Assembly (NCBI GenBank): GCA_001072465.1
Contig: JVKM01000042.1
Coordinates: 1-39,317, forward strand
DNA from: Xylanimonas cellulosilytica
GTDB lineage: Bacteria; Actinomycetota; Actinomycetes; Actinomycetales; Actinomycetaceae
Direction: 5' to 3'
Length of the DNA: 39,317 nucleotides
A model generated the notes under the pieces. The model made no database searches. It was given only the letters and a program-made list of their open reading frames with translations, and had not been told where the DNA came from. Below are positions 14,573-25,290 of the stretch, piece after piece (the stretch's first letter is position 1; the number at the start of each line of letters is the position of its first letter). Position numbers and translations under genes: made by a program.

Positions 14573-14976
14573 GCGTGCCACCGACCTAACAGCAGGAACG
14601 CCCGAGGCGACAAGTTGCGTGCCCTTCACAATGCAAACGGGGGAGCGCGAAGGAACGATCTGAGCGCTCCCGTGCCCCGGCCTCGTCGATGAGGGGGGAA
14701 CCACATGTCAGCCCCTTTGACGAACGGCGACGTTTCCCACTATCCTTGAGCGTGGTTCCCGCTTCTGTGGAACCTCTGTGCCCGGGAAACCGGGAGCGGG
14801 CTCCGTCCGTCGGAGCTCCGGGCGTCATTCTCTGACCCACGTGGTTATCATGGCGCGCCGGCCCCCAGGCGGACACGTGTGCCCACACGGGGGTGACAAC
14901 AGTCGCGGAAGACTGACAATCAGGGCCGCCCCTTAAAGCGAGGGGAGGCCGCCGACGGAAAGAAACTGGAGACCCA
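14573..14976 (+). promoter_or_regulatory. rpsL upstream region and leader
   Basis: No gene. It holds the 16-base sequence CCCCGGCCTCGTCGAT (14675-14690, also present upstream of infA), the rpsL promoter, and a leader of about 225 bases. The leader contains a CCCGG/CCGGG hairpin with a GAAA loop (14781-14794) and a GGAG-rich dyad near 14793-14820. Confidence 0.6.
14717..14746 (+). promoter_or_regulatory. rpsL (str operon) promoter
   Basis: TTGACG, 18 bases, TATCCT. This is the best sigma-70-type match in the region and would drive rpsL-rpsG-fusA. Confidence 0.7.
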
Positions 14977-15351
14977 GTGCCTACCATTCAGCAGCTCGTC
15001 CGCAAGGGACGTGTCTCGAAGCGCGCGAAGGTGAAGACCCCCGCGCTGAAGGGCTCCCCCCAGCGTCGCGGCGTGTGCACCCGTGTGTACACCACCACGC
15101 CGAAGAAGCCGAACTCGGCTCTGCGAAAGGTCGCTCGTGTGCGCCTTTCGTCCGGCATCGAAGTCACCGCCTACATCCCCGGTGAGGGCCACAACCTGCA
15201 GGAGCACTCGATCGTGCTCGTGCGCGGTGGTCGTGTGAAGGACCTGCCCGGTGTGCGTTACCGCATCGTCCGCGGCTCGCTCGACACCCAGGGTGTCCGC
15301 GGCCGTCAGCAGGCTCGTTCCCGTTACGGCGCGAAGAAGGAGAAGAAGTAA
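14977..15351 (+). CDS. rpsL: 30S ribosomal protein S12
   Basis: S12, 124 aa, decoding-centre protein of the small subunit. GTG start at 14977 with GGAGA 4 bases before it. The [12 protein letters not shown] and [10 protein letters not shown] motifs are intact. K43 and K88, the usual streptomycin-resistance sites, are both wild-type lysine. Its stop overlaps the rpsG start by one base (TAATG), suggesting translational coupling. First gene of the str operon. Confidence 0.99.
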   Translation: MPTIQQLVRKGRVSKRAKVKTPALKGSPQRRGVCTRVYTTTPKKPNSALRKVARVRLSSGIEVTAYIPGEGHNLQEHSIVLVRGGRVKDLPGVRYRIVRGSLDTQGVRGRQQARSRYGAKKEKK

Positions 15352-15821
15352 TGCCTCGTAAGGGCCCCGCTCCCCGTCGCCCCCTCGTCGATGACCCGGT
15401 TTACGGCTCCAAGGTCGTGACCCAGCTGGTCAACCGCGTTCTCCTCGACGGCAAGAAGACCGTCGCCGAGCGCATCGTCTACGGCGCACTTGAAACCGTT
15501 CGCGAGCGCACCGAGCAGGAGCCCGTCTCCGTGCTCAAGCGCGCTCTCGAGAACATTCGTCCGGCCCTCGAGGTCCGCTCCCGCCGCGTCGGTGGCGCGA
15601 CCTACCAGGTCCCCGTCGAGGTTCGCCCCGCGCGCGCCACGACGCTGGCCCTGCGCTGGCTGGTTGACTTCTCGCGTCAGCGTCGCGAGAAGACCATGAC
15701 CGAGCGTCTCGCCAACGAGATCCTCGACGCCTCCAACGGCCTCGGTGCCGCCGTGAAGCGTCGTGAGGACATGCACAAGATGGCTGAGTCCAACCGCGCC
15801 TTCGCGCACTACCGCTGGTGA
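15351..15821 (+). CDS. rpsG: 30S ribosomal protein S7
   Basis: S7, 156 aa, nucleates assembly of the 30S head and contacts the E-site tRNA. ATG overlaps the rpsL stop. Typical start [11 protein letters not shown] and conserved [21 protein letters not shown], then [15 protein letters not shown]. In enterobacteria S7 represses the str operon; whether that holds here cannot be told from sequence. Confidence 0.99.
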   Translation: MPRKGPAPRRPLVDDPVYGSKVVTQLVNRVLLDGKKTVAERIVYGALETVRERTEQEPVSVLKRALENIRPALEVRSRRVGGATYQVPVEVRPARATTLALRWLVDFSRQRREKTMTERLANEILDASNGLGAAVKRREDMHKMAESNRAFAHYRW

Positions 15822-15827
15822 TTTAAA

Positions 15828-15855
15828 GACGAGGCCTGGGCAACCGGGCCTCGTC
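15828..15855 (+). terminator. Hairpin between rpsG and fusA
   Basis: 12-bp stem (GACGAGGCCTGG against its complement with one G-T pair) capped by a GCAA loop. No T-run. It may terminate or attenuate part of the transcripts before fusA or set the mRNA processing point. Confidence 0.6.
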
Positions 15856-15901
15856 TCACGCAGCAAGAACACCCATTACTTCGAACGAAGGAACCACACT
15901 C

Positions 15902-18025
15902 GTGGCACTAGAGGTGCTGACGGATCTCAACAAGGTCCGCAACATTGGCATCATGGCTCACATCGATGCCGGCAAGACGACCGTGACGGAACGCATCCTG
16001 TTCTACACGGGCATCAACTACAAGATCGGCGAGACGCACGATGGCGCCTCGACGACCGACTGGATGGAACAGGAAAAGGAACGCGGCATCACGATTACGT
16101 CCGCCGCCGTTACCTCTTTCTGGAACGGTAACCAGATCAACATCATTGACACCCCCGGTCACGTTGACTTCACCGTTGAGGTTGAGCGCTCGCTGCGCGT
16201 CCTCGACGGCGCTGTCGCCGTGTTCGACGGCAAGGAGGGCGTTGAGCCCCAGTCCGAGACCGTGTGGCGTCAGGCCGACAAGTACGACGTCCCGCGCATC
16301 TGCTTCATCAACAAGATGGACAAGATGGGCGCCGACTTCTACTTCTCGGTTGGTACCATCCGCGACCGCCTGCACGCGACCCCGATCGTCATGCAGCTCC
16401 CGATGGGCGCCGAGAACGACTTCGTCGGCAACATCGACCTGCTGACCATGGAGGCCCTGACCTACCCGGCCAAGGACGACAAGGGCAACGACACGCTCGG
16501 CTCCGTCGTCGAGCGCGGCCCGATCCCCGCCGAGTACCAGGAAAAGGCTGAAGAGTACCGCGAGGCGCTCGTTGAGGCCGCCGCCGAGGGCTCCGACGAG
16601 CTGACCGAGGCCTACCTGGAGAACGGCGAGCTGACGCTTGAGCAGATCAAGGAAGGCATCCGCCTCCTGACCATCTCCTCGCGCGCGTTCCCCGTGTACT
16701 GCGGTACCGCTCTGCGCAACATGGGCGTGCAGCCCGTCCTCGACGCCGTCGTGGACTTCCTGCCCTCCCCGCTCGATATCGGCGACGTTCGCGGCTTCCT
16801 CCCCGGCTCTGAGACCGAGGAAGAGACCGAGGTTCGTAAGCCCGACGAGAACGAGCCCTTCTCCGCTCTGGCGTTCAAGATCGCCGCTCACCCCTTCTAC
16901 GGCAAGCTCACCTTCATCCGCGTGTACTCCGGTAAGGTCGAGTCCGGCGCCCAGGTCCTCAACTCGACCAAGGGCAAGAAGGAGCGCATCGGCAAGATCT
17001 TCCAGATGCACTCGAACAAGGAGAACCCCGTCGACGTGGCGCACGCTGGCCACATCTACGCGGTGATCGGCCTCAAGGACACCACTACCGGCGACACCCT
17101 GTCCGCGATGGACAAGCCGATCGTCCTCGAGTCGATGACGTTCCCCGCCCCCGTTATCCAGGTCGCCGTCGAGCCCAAGTCGAAGGCCGACCAGGAGAAG
17201 ATGGGTGTTGCCATCCAGAAGCTGGCGGAAGAGGACCCGACGTTCACCGTCGAGCTCGACGCTGAGACCGGCCAGACCATCATCGGTGGTATGGGTGAGC
17301 TCCACCTCGACATCATCGTCGACCGTATGCGTCGCGAGTTCAAGGTCGAGGCCAACGTGGGTAACCCGATGGTTGCCTACCGCGAGACCATCCGCAAGAC
17401 GGTCGAAAAGTACGAATACACGCACAAGAAGCAGACCGGTGGTTCCGGCCAGTTCGCGCGTGTCATCATCGCCCTGGAGCCCCTCCCGGCCGACTCCGAG
17501 GAAGAGTACATGTTCGAGGACAAGGTCACCGGTGGCCGCGTTCCTCGCGAGTACATCCCGTCGGTCGACGCGGGCATCAAGGACGCCATGCAGTCCGGCG
17601 TTCTCGCCGGCTACCCGATGGTCGACATCAAGGCCACGCTGCTCGATGGCGCCTACCACGAGGTTGACTCCTCCGAAATGGCGTTCAAGGTTGCTGGCTC
17701 GATGGCGCTGAAGGAAGCTGCTAAGAAGGCTAACCCCGTCCTCCTCGAGCCGATCATGGCCGTTGAGGTTCGTACTCCCGAGGAGTACATGGGCGATGTC
17801 ATCGGCGACCTCAACTCTCGCCGTGGCCAGATCTCGTCGATGGACGAGCAGCACGGCGTGCGCGTCGTCAAGGCTCAGGTCCCGCTGTCCGAGATGTTCG
17901 GATACGTTGGCGACCTGCGCTCCAAGACGCAGGGCCGCGCTGTCTACTCCATGGAGTTCGACAGCTACGCCGAGGTTCCGCGCGCCGTCGCGGACGAGAT
18001 CGTCGGCAAGTCTCGGGGCAACTGA
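15902..18025 (+). CDS. fusA: Elongation factor G
   Basis: EF-G, 707 aa, the GTPase that drives translocation on the ribosome. GTG start at 15902 with AAGGAA upstream; [22 protein letters not shown] is the normal actinobacterial start region. G1 is [10 protein letters not shown]2/switch I includes [10 protein letters not shown]3 is DTPGHVDF and G4 is NKMD. Domains II-V follow with [10 protein letters not shown] and the C-terminal [15 protein letters not shown]. Full length, no anomalies. Confidence 0.99.
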   Translation: MALEVLTDLNKVRNIGIMAHIDAGKTTVTERILFYTGINYKIGETHDGASTTDWMEQEKERGITITSAAVTSFWNGNQINIIDTPGHVDFTVEVERSLRVLDGAVAVFDGKEGVEPQSETVWRQADKYDVPRICFINKMDKMGADFYFSVGTIRDRLHATPIVMQLPMGAENDFVGNIDLLTMEALTYPAKDDKGNDTLGSVVERGPIPAEYQEKAEEYREALVEAAAEGSDELTEAYLENGELTLEQIKEGIRLLTISSRAFPVYCGTALRNMGVQPVLDAVVDFLPSPLDIGDVRGFLPGSETEEETEVRKPDENEPFSALAFKIAAHPFYGKLTFIRVYSGKVESGAQVLNSTKGKKERIGKIFQMHSNKENPVDVAHAGHIYAVIGLKDTTTGDTLSAMDKPIVLESMTFPAPVIQVAVEPKSKADQEKMGVAIQKLAEEDPTFTVELDAETGQTIIGGMGELHLDIIVDRMRREFKVEANVGNPMVAYRETIRKTVEKYEYTHKKQTGGSGQFARVIIALEPLPADSEEEYMFEDKVTGGRVPREYIPSVDAGIKDAMQSGVLAGYPMVDIKATLLDGAYHEVDSSEMAFKVAGSMALKEAAKKANPVLLEPIMAVEVRTPEEYMGDVIGDLNSRRGQISSMDEQHGVRVVKAQVPLSEMFGYVGDLRSKTQGRAVYSMEFDSYAEVPRAVADEIVGKSRGN

Positions 18026-18036
18026 GTCCCACCGGG

Positions 18037-18070
18037 GGCTCGTGGGGCAGGGTGACCTGCCCTGCGAGCC
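18037..18070 (+). terminator. Hairpin between fusA and tuf
   Basis: 15-bp stem with two G-T pairs and a GTGA loop. It lies 11 bases after the fusA stop. No T-run. It probably limits read-through and lets tuf be expressed at its own level. Confidence 0.65.
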
Positions 18071-18172
18071 GCCTCACACACAAGTAAACCCAGTAGGTCT
18101 CAAGCCCCAGGGGTGTTAAAGTGGCACCTAGCCGTAGGCTGAGAATATCTACCCGAGTCCAGGAGGACACAA

Positions 18173-19360
<1,188 letters not shown>

Positions 19361-19413
19361 ATCACCCTCTGAGACTTTCTCAGATCTGATTCGCTGCTGA
19401 TCCAGCGGCATTG

Positions 19414-19445
19414 AAGGCCCCGCCTCTTCCGAGAGGCGGGGCCTT
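19414..19445 (+). terminator. tuf terminator
   Basis: 14-bp stem (AAGGCCCCGCCTCT against its complement) with a TCCG loop, then TTTCG. Clear intrinsic terminator form. Confidence 0.88.
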
Positions 19446-19630
19446 TCGCTATCTGATGTCACCAGCGACCAATCCCCACACGCGTACCGCTATGCACGTG
19501 TGGATGGTTAGCGCTACTTATTTTGTGACATTCGTGGCTTACGTGGTATGTGGGTCTATTGTGGAAACACATTGCGTGGCGTATTCACGCGGCTCCCCGG
19601 GCCTCGTTCATGGAAATGTGACCGATTCCC

Positions 19631-19660
19631 GGTTGCGACACGCCCGAGTGCGGGGTACGG
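19631..19660 (+). repeat. 30-bp element, copy 1 (overlaps the rpsJ promoter)
   Basis: Copy 1 of a direct repeat that matches 19907-19936 at 27 of 30 positions, including 22 identical bases in a row around GCGACACGCCCGAG. It contains the -35 box, the spacer and most of the -10 box of the proposed rpsJ promoter. Confidence 0.8.
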
Positions 19661-19661
19661 T
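19633..19661 (+). promoter_or_regulatory. rpsJ (S10 operon) promoter
   Basis: TTGCGA, 17 bases, TACGGT. Each hexamer is a partial consensus match and the spacing is ideal. It lies inside the duplicated element. Confidence 0.55.
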
Positions 19662-19906
19662 AGTTTCTTGGTGACGGTCCGGGCTGTTATGCGCAGCTTG
19701 GGCCGCTATCCACGCCAATCTGTCGGTGGTTTCACATGCGAGAACCCCCTTCCGGGTTTGTGCTCGCGGGTGGAACTCTGACAGAATGGCACGGTTGCCT
19801 CAGCATCTCTGGGGTGGTCCATGCGTGCCATCACGTATGGATCGGGCAATATGCCCAAGATCTTTGGACAAGACGTCGGTCCAGCGCGAGCAATCGCGCG
19901 CACAAC

Positions 19907-19936
19907 GGCTGCGACACGCCCGAGTGCGGGGACCGG
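19907..19936 (+). repeat. 30-bp element, copy 2 (rpsJ leader)
   Basis: Second copy, 33 bases before the rpsJ start codon. The -35-like hexamer is CTGCGA and the -10-like position has lost its TA, so this copy is unlikely to be an active promoter of the same kind. The 17-base spacer is fully conserved. Confidence 0.8.
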
Positions 19937-19968
19937 CGGCGAATCTGTACGAGAAGAGGTAAGACGGC

Positions 19969-20277
19969 ATGGCGGGACAGAAGATCCGCATCCGGCTCAA
20001 GTCGTATGACCACGAGGTCATCGACAGCTCCGCGCGCAAGATCGTGGACACCGTACAGCGTGCTGGCGCCACGGTCGTGGGCCCGGTGCCGCTGCCGACC
20101 GAGAAGAACGTTTTCGTCGTTATTCGGTCGCCCCACAAGTACAAGGACAGCCGCGAGCACTTTGAAATGCGCACGCACAAGCGGCTCATCGACATCATCG
20201 ATCCGACCCCCAAGGCCGTCGACTCGCTCATGCGCCTCGACCTGCCTGCGGACGTCAACATCGAGATCAAGCTCTGA
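19969..20277 (+). CDS. rpsJ: 30S ribosomal protein S10
   Basis: S10, 102 aa, 30S head protein and partner of NusB/NusG in antitermination. ATG start at 19969, with an AGAGG site. [22 protein letters not shown] is the family N-terminus (first part shown) and the long-loop segment PLPTEKNVF is intact. First gene of the S10 cluster, 11 bases before rplC. Confidence 0.99.
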   Translation: MAGQKIRIRLKSYDHEVIDSSARKIVDTVQRAGATVVGPVPLPTEKNVFVVIRSPHKYKDSREHFEMRTHKRLIDIIDPTPKAVDSLMRLDLPADVNIEIKL

Positions 20278-20288
20278 GGACATCTGCA

Positions 20289-20954
20289 ATGACTAACAAG
20301 AAGCAGCACGCTGGCGCGCCCATCAAGGCGCTGCTCGGCCGCAAGCTCGGCATGACCCAGGTGTGGGATGCCGACGGCCACCTCGTGCCCCTGACTGTCG
20401 TGCAGGTCGGCACCAACGTCGTGACCCAGGTTCGCACCGATGAGGTCGACGGCTACTCCGCTATTCAGCTTGGCTTCGGTGAGATTGACTCCCGTAAGGT
20501 CACCAAGCCCCTCCAGGGCCACTTCGAGAAGGCCGGGGTTGCCCCCCGTCGCCACCTCGTTGAGGTCCGTACGTCCGAGCATGACTCTTACGAGCTCGGC
20601 CAGGAACTCGACGCCACCACCTTCGAGGCTGGCGAAGGCGTCGACGTCTCCGGCACCACCAAGGGCAAGGGTTTTGCCGGCGTTATGAAGCGTCACGGCT
20701 TCGCTGGCGTTTCCGCCTCCCACGGTGCGCACCGCAACCACCGCAAGCCCGGCTCGATCGGCGCCTGCGCAACCCCCGGTCGCATCTTCAAGGGCCTGCG
20801 CATGGCCGGCCGCATGGGTGGCAACCGTCGTACTGTCCAGAACCTGACGATCCAGGCCGTGGACGCCGAGAAGGGCCTGCTGCTCATCAGCGGCGCCATC
20901 CCGGGTCCGAAGAACGGCGTGGTCCTGGTTCGCTCCTCCGTGAAGGGTGCGTGA
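20289..20954 (+). CDS. rplC: 50S ribosomal protein L3
   Basis: L3, 221 aa, early 50S assembly protein whose long loop reaches the peptidyl transferase centre. ATG at 20289. The [14 protein letters not shown] start and the [13 protein letters not shown] and [12 protein letters not shown] segments are intact. A slightly extended N-terminus ([13 protein letters not shown]) precedes the conserved block. Confidence 0.99.
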   Translation: MTNKKQHAGAPIKALLGRKLGMTQVWDADGHLVPLTVVQVGTNVVTQVRTDEVDGYSAIQLGFGEIDSRKVTKPLQGHFEKAGVAPRRHLVEVRTSEHDSYELGQELDATTFEAGEGVDVSGTTKGKGFAGVMKRHGFAGVSASHGAHRNHRKPGSIGACATPGRIFKGLRMAGRMGGNRRTVQNLTIQAVDAEKGLLLISGAIPGPKNGVVLVRSSVKGA

Positions 20955-20956
20955 TC

Positions 20957-21601
20957 ATGGCTGACGATCGTAACGTTGACGTCATCGACATCAAGGGCAA
21001 GAAGGCGGGCTCCGTCGTTCTCCCCGGTTCGATCTTTGACGTTCCCACCAACATTCCGCTGATGCACCAGGTTGTCGTCGCTCAGCTTGCGGCCGCTCGT
21101 CAGGGCACGCACGCGACGAAGACCCGTGGTGAGGTCGCTGGCGGCGGCAAGAAGCCGTTCCGTCAGAAGGGCACCGGTAACGCTCGTCAGGGCTCCATCC
21201 GTGCGCCTCACTTCACCGGCGGTGGCATCGTCCACGGCCCTCAGCCGCGTGACTACGACCAGCGCACCCCCAAGAAGATGAAGCAGGGCGCTCTGCGTTC
21301 CGCTCTCTCCGACCGTGCGCGCGCCGACCGCATCCACGTTGTCACCGCCCTGTTCGAAGGCGACAAGCCCTCGACCAAGGCTGCTCTCGCCGCCCTGAGC
21401 GCGATCGTCGAGGACCGTCAGGCTCTCGTCGTCCTCGAGCGTGGCAACGAACTGACCGCGCTGTCCCTGCGCAACGTTCCCGAGGTTCACGTCCTGTGGG
21501 CCGACCAGCTGAACACGTACGACGTCCTGGACGCCGATGACATCGTCTTCACGCAGGCCGCCCTTGAGTCCTTCCTCGGTACCAAGGAGGAGACCAAGTG
21601 A
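20957..21601 (+). CDS. rplD: 50S ribosomal protein L4
   Basis: L4, 214 aa, lines the exit tunnel. In E. coli it represses its own operon, which cannot be judged here. The ATG at 20957 is preferred to an in-frame GTG at 20951 that overlaps the rplC stop, because GAAGGG sits at better spacing. Conserved [14 protein letters not shown] and the loop [12 protein letters not shown] are present. Confidence 0.98.
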   Translation: MADDRNVDVIDIKGKKAGSVVLPGSIFDVPTNIPLMHQVVVAQLAAARQGTHATKTRGEVAGGGKKPFRQKGTGNARQGSIRAPHFTGGGIVHGPQPRDYDQRTPKKMKQGALRSALSDRARADRIHVVTALFEGDKPSTKAALAALSAIVEDRQALVVLERGNELTALSLRNVPEVHVLWADQLNTYDVLDADDIVFTQAALESFLGTKEETK

Positions 21602-21903
21602 GCACGATTGAAGCGGGTAAGAACCCCCGCGACATCATCCTGAAGCCGGTCACCACCGAGAAGTCGCTCGCCCTCATGGACCTGGGCAAGTACACCTTCG
21701 AGGTTGACCCCCGCGCGAACAAGACCGAGATCAAGATTGCCCTCGAGCGTATCTTCGGCGTCAAGATCGGTTCCATCGCCACCCAGAACCGCAAGGGCAA
21801 GACCTACCGCACCCGCAACGGGATCGGTAAGCGCAAGGACGTCAAGCGTGCCATCGTCACCGTGCGTGAGGGCACCATCGACATCTTCGGCGATCAGGCC
21901 TGA
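21598..21903 (+). CDS. rplW: 50S ribosomal protein L23
   Basis: L23, 101 aa, at the tunnel exit, docking site for trigger factor and SRP. GTG start overlaps the rplD stop by 4 bases (GTGA). The [14 protein letters not shown] start and the [20 protein letters not shown] segment are typical. Confidence 0.99.
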   Translation: MSTIEAGKNPRDIILKPVTTEKSLALMDLGKYTFEVDPRANKTEIKIALERIFGVKIGSIATQNRKGKTYRTRNGIGKRKDVKRAIVTVREGTIDIFGDQA

Positions 21904-21925
21904 GGACCGAAGGGACATTTGAACA

Positions 21926-22762
21926 ATGGGAATTCGCAAGTACAAGCCCACGACTCCGGGCCGTCGCTTCTCGTCTGTCTCTGACTTTGTCGAGATCACC
22001 CGCGACACCCCCGAGAAGTCGCTGCTGCGCCCGCTGCACAAGACCGGTGGCCGTAACAACAACGGCCGCGTGACCTCCCGCCACCGCGGCGGCGGCCACA
22101 AGCGTCAGTACCGCGTGATCGACTTCCGTCGTCACGACAAGGACGGCGTCCCGGCGACGGTCGCTCACATTGAGTACGACCCCAACCGCACCGCTCGTAT
22201 CGCTCTCCTGCACTACGCGGACGGCGAGAAGCGCTACATCCTCGCTCCGACCGGCCTCAAGCAGGGCGATCACATCGAGGCTGGCGTTGGCGCTGACATC
22301 AAGCCCGGCAACTCGCTGCAGCTGCGCAACATCCCCCTGGGTACCGTTGTGCACGCCGTTGAGCTCTACCCGGGTGGCGGCGCCAAGATCGCCCGCTCCG
22401 CTGGCACCTCCGTGCAGCTCGTCGCTAAGGAAGGCCGCTTCGCCCAGCTGCGTATGCCCTCCGGCGAGATCCGCAACGTCGAGGCCACCTGCCGCGCCAC
22501 CATCGGCGAGGTCGGCAACGCCGAGCAGTCGAACATCAACTGGGGCAAGGCCGGCCGTATGCGCTGGAAGGGCAAGCGCCCGCACGTCCGTGGTGTCGTT
22601 ATGAACCCGGTTGATCACCCGCACGGCGGTGGTGAAGGCCGCACGTCCGGTGGTCGTCACCCCGTGTCGCCCTGGGGCAAGCCCGAGGGCCGTACGCGTC
22701 GTCCGAAGAAGGCGTCCGATCGCATGATCGTCCGCCGTCGCAAGACCGGCAAGAACCGCTGA
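21926..22762 (+). CDS. rplB: 50S ribosomal protein L2
   Basis: L2, 278 aa, needed for subunit joining and close to the peptidyl transferase centre. ATG at 21926. The C-terminal [20 protein letters not shown] contains the conserved histidine region. Normal length and order. Confidence 0.99.
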   Translation: MGIRKYKPTTPGRRFSSVSDFVEITRDTPEKSLLRPLHKTGGRNNNGRVTSRHRGGGHKRQYRVIDFRRHDKDGVPATVAHIEYDPNRTARIALLHYADGEKRYILAPTGLKQGDHIEAGVGADIKPGNSLQLRNIPLGTVVHAVELYPGGGAKIARSAGTSVQLVAKEGRFAQLRMPSGEIRNVEATCRATIGEVGNAEQSNINWGKAGRMRWKGKRPHVRGVVMNPVDHPHGGGEGRTSGGRHPVSPWGKPEGRTRRPKKASDRMIVRRRKTGKNR

Positions 22763-22778
22763 GTAGGAGTCGATTGAA

Positions 22779-23060
22779 ATGCCGCGTAGTTTGAAGAAGG
22801 GCCCGTTCGTCGACGACCACCTGCTCAAGAAGGTCGACGCCGCGAACGAATCCGGCTCTAAGAACGTCATCAAGACCTGGTCGCGTCGCTCGGTCATCAC
22901 CCCGGACTTCCTGGGTCTGACCATTGCCGTCCACGACGGCCGTAAGCATGTGCCCGTTTTCGTCACCGAGTCGATGGTGGGCCACAAGCTCGGCGAGTTC
23001 GCTCCCACGCGTACTTTCCGCAGCCACGACAAGGACGATCGTAAGGGACGTCGGCGCTGA
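22779..23060 (+). CDS. rpsS: 30S ribosomal protein S19
   Basis: S19, 93 aa, 30S head, contacts S13 and the large subunit bridge. ATG at 22779 with AGGAG upstream. [18 protein letters not shown] and the [18 protein letters not shown] segment are conserved. Confidence 0.99.
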   Translation: MPRSLKKGPFVDDHLLKKVDAANESGSKNVIKTWSRRSVITPDFLGLTIAVHDGRKHVPVFVTESMVGHKLGEFAPTRTFRSHDKDDRKGRRR

Positions 23061-23089
23061 GCCGGCCCCACGGAAGAAGAGGCAGATAC

Positions 23090-23461
23090 ATGGAAGCCAA
23101 GGCGCAGGCGCGATTCATCCGCGTCACGCCCCAGAAGTCCCGCCGTGTTGTGAACGAGGTTCGCGGCAAGCGTGTTCTGGAGGCCGCCGACATTCTGCGG
23201 TTCGCCCCGCAGGCCGTCGCCACCGATGTCCGCAAGGTGCTCCTGAGCGCCGTCGCCAACTCGAAGGTCAAGGCTGAGAACGCCGGAGAGACCTTCAACG
23301 AGGCCGACCTGCTCGTCCTGGAGGCATACGTGGACGAGGGTCCGACCATGAAGCGCATTCGTCCCCGTGCTCAGGGGCGCGCCGGTCGTATCCTGAAGCG
23401 CACCTCCCACATCACCATCGTGGTGGGTACCAAGGAAGACAAGAAGAAGGGAGACCGCTGA
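23090..23461 (+). CDS. rplV: 50S ribosomal protein L22
   Basis: L22, 123 aa, whose loop lines the exit tunnel near the macrolide site. ATG at 23090. The C-terminal hairpin [20 protein letters not shown] is intact with no insertion or deletion of the kind linked to macrolide resistance. One base separates it from rpsC. Confidence 0.99.
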   Translation: MEAKAQARFIRVTPQKSRRVVNEVRGKRVLEAADILRFAPQAVATDVRKVLLSAVANSKVKAENAGETFNEADLLVLEAYVDEGPTMKRIRPRAQGRAGRILKRTSHITIVVGTKEDKKKGDR

Positions 23462-23462
23462 T

Positions 23463-24272
23463 ATGGGTCAGAAGGTCAACCCCCGCGGGTTCCGTCTGGG
23501 AATCACCACTGACCACCGGTCTCGCTGGTTCTCCGACTCCACCACCAAGGGACAGCGCTACGCGGATTACGTGGCCGAAGACGTCGCGATCCGCAAGTTC
23601 CTGACCGACAACCTCGAGCGCGCCGGCATCGCCGAGGTGAGCATCGAGCGCACGCGTGACCGCGTTCGCGTCGACCTGCACACCGCTCGCCCGGGCATCG
23701 TCATCGGTCGCCGTGGTGCAGAGGCCGACCGCCTGCGCGTTCAGCTCGAGAAGCTGACGGGCAAGCAGGTGCAGCTGAACATCCTTGAGGTTAAGAACCC
23801 CGACCTCGAAGCGCAGCTCGTTGCGCAGGGCATCGCCGAGCAGCTCGCTGCTCGCGTGTCCTTCCGTCGTGCGATGCGTAAGGGCATCCAGTCCGCGCAG
23901 CGCGCTGGCGCCAAGGGCATTCGTGTCCAGGTGTCCGGCCGTCTGGGTGGCGCTGAAATGTCCCGCTCCGAGTTCTACCGCGAGGGCCGCGTGCCGCTGC
24001 ACACCCTCCGCGCGAACATCGACTACGGATTCCACGAGGCCCGTACGACCTTCGGTCGCATCGGCGTCAAGGTGTGGATCTACAAGGGCGACATCACCGA
24101 GCGCGAGTTCGCTCGCCAGCAGGCCGAGCAGGCCCAGCGTGGCGGCCGTCGCGATGGCCGCCGTGGCCCCCGCCGCGGTGGACGCCCCAACCAGGAGACC
24201 GCTGCGCAGCAGGCTCCCCGTGAGGCTTCGGCCTCCGAGGCCGCTGCGCCCACGACCGGATCGGAGGCCTGA
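23463..24272 (+). CDS. rpsC: 30S ribosomal protein S3
   Basis: S3, 269 aa, at the mRNA entry channel. ATG at 23463. The KH domain with [11 protein letters not shown] and the C-terminal domain ending in WIYKGDI are normal. A tail of about 50 residues follows, first Arg/Gly-rich ([16 protein letters not shown]) then Ala/Glu/Ser-rich; such tails are common in actinobacterial S3. Confidence 0.99.
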   Translation: MGQKVNPRGFRLGITTDHRSRWFSDSTTKGQRYADYVAEDVAIRKFLTDNLERAGIAEVSIERTRDRVRVDLHTARPGIVIGRRGAEADRLRVQLEKLTGKQVQLNILEVKNPDLEAQLVAQGIAEQLAARVSFRRAMRKGIQSAQRAGAKGIRVQVSGRLGGAEMSRSEFYREGRVPLHTLRANIDYGFHEARTTFGRIGVKVWIYKGDITEREFARQQAEQAQRGGRRDGRRGPRRGGRPNQETAAQQAPREASASEAAAPTTGSEA

Positions 24273-24277
24273 GCCCA

Positions 24278-24697
24278 ATGCTCATTCCCCGTCGGACTAA
24301 GTACCGCAAGCAGCACCGTCCTCACCGCACTGGCTTTGCCTCCGGTGGCACCGAACTCGCGTTCGGCGACTACGGCATCCAGGCTCTCGAGCCTGCGTAC
24401 ATCACCAACCGTCAGATTGAGGCGGCACGTATCGCCGTGACGCGTCACATCAAGCGTGGCGGTAAGGTCTGGATCAACATCTTCCCGGACCGTCCCCTGA
24501 CGAAGAAGCCCGCCGAAACCCGAATGGGTTCCGGTAAGGGTGCTCCGGAATGGTGGGTTGCCCCCGTCAAGCCCGGACGTGTCATGTTCGAGCTGGCAGG
24601 CGTCCCGGAGGAGCTCGCACGCGAGGCCCTCAGCCGTGCCCAGCACAAGCTTCCTATCAAGACCCGCTTCGTGGTCCGAGAGGGTGGTGACATCTGA
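24278..24697 (+). CDS. rplP: 50S ribosomal protein L16
   Basis: L16, 139 aa, near the A-site tRNA elbow. ATG at 24278. [15 protein letters not shown], the [11 protein letters not shown] block and [20 protein letters not shown] are conserved. The stop overlaps the rpmC start by one base. Confidence 0.99.
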   Translation: MLIPRRTKYRKQHRPHRTGFASGGTELAFGDYGIQALEPAYITNRQIEAARIAVTRHIKRGGKVWINIFPDRPLTKKPAETRMGSGKGAPEWWVAPVKPGRVMFELAGVPEELAREALSRAQHKLPIKTRFVVREGGDI

Positions 24698-24930
24698 TGG
24701 CAGATAAGGGTCTGACCACCGAGCAGCTCGACGCAATGGACAACTCCCAGCTGTCCAAGGAGCTGGAGAAGGCTAAGGCTGAGCTGTTCAACCTGCGTTT
24801 TGCGCAGGCCGTTGGCAACCTCGAGGATCACGGTCGCATGAAGACCGTGCGCCGCGACATTGCCCGGATCTACACCATCGCGCGTGAGCGGGAGCTTGGC
24901 TACCGCACCGCCCCGAGCACTGAGGAGTGA
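24697..24930 (+). CDS. rpmC: 50S ribosomal protein L29
   Basis: L29, 77 aa, small helical protein beside the tunnel exit. ATG at 24697 in a TGATG overlap with rplP. The [15 protein letters not shown] and VRRDIARI motifs identify it. Confidence 0.98.
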   Translation: MADKGLTTEQLDAMDNSQLSKELEKAKAELFNLRFAQAVGNLEDHGRMKTVRRDIARIYTIARERELGYRTAPSTEE

Positions 24931-24935
24931 GCCTG

Positions 24936-25202
24936 ATGGCAGAAACCACCGCTCGTAACGAGCGTAAGGTCCGTCGCGGCTACGTCGTCAGCGACAAGAT
25001 GGACAAGACCGTTGTCGTCCAGATCGAGGACCGCGTCAAGCACGCCCTCTACGGCAAGGTCATGCGCAAGAACAAGAAGGTCAAGGTTCACGACGAGCAC
25101 AACGAGTGCGGCGTCGGCGATCTCGTCCTCATCATGGAGACCCGCCCGCTGTCGGCCACCAAGCGCTGGCGCGTTGTGGAGATCCTCGAAAAGGCGAAGT
25201 GA
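24936..25202 (+). CDS. rpsQ: 30S ribosomal protein S17
   Basis: S17, 88 aa, primary 16S-binding protein with an OB fold. The ATG at 24936 is chosen over a GTG at 24927 because TGAGGAG sits 8 bases before it. [16 protein letters not shown] and the [16 protein letters not shown] end are typical. Confidence 0.98.
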   Translation: MAETTARNERKVRRGYVVSDKMDKTVVVQIEDRVKHALYGKVMRKNKKVKVHDEHNECGVGDLVLIMETRPLSATKRWRVVEILEKAK

Positions 25203-25245
25203 CCTTCGCTCACAGACCGAAATCCGTTCGGCAAGGCTCGACCGG

Positions 25246-25251
25246 TACAAT
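25246..25251 (+). promoter_or_regulatory. Candidate internal -10 box before rplN
   Basis: TACAAT in the 88-base rpsQ-rplN gap, the widest gap inside the S10-spc cluster. No good -35 hexamer lies at 16-18 bases, so it is only a candidate for a separate spc promoter. Confidence 0.3.
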
Positions 25252-25290
25252 CCGGAAGAGAACCGGCACGACGACAGGAGTCAATAGAAA

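Larger units (their letters stand above)
19446..19968 (+). promoter_or_regulatory. rpsJ upstream region and long leader
   Basis: No supported gene in 520 bases. It holds CCCCGGGCCTCGTTCAT (19595-19611), AATGTGAC (19615-19622), a promoter at 19633-19661, a second weak promoter candidate (TTGTGC at 19758, CAGAAT at 19782), and a second copy of the promoter-like element at 19907-19936. The leader from the main promoter is about 300 bases, long enough for regulatory RNA structure. Confidence 0.6.

Noticed and set aside
14977-15351. Streptomycin-resistance changes in S12
   Set aside because: K43 and K88 are both the sensitive-type lysine.
15908-17854. Long antisense frames under fusA, tuf, rplB and other r-protein genes
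   Set aside because: All are codon-bias shadows in high-GC DNA with no family resemblance and no ribosome site.
19736-20296. 186-codon frame overlapping rpsJ in another frame
   Set aside because: It covers the certain rpsJ gene and becomes Ser/Arg/Pro-rich there, the usual mark of an out-of-frame reading.
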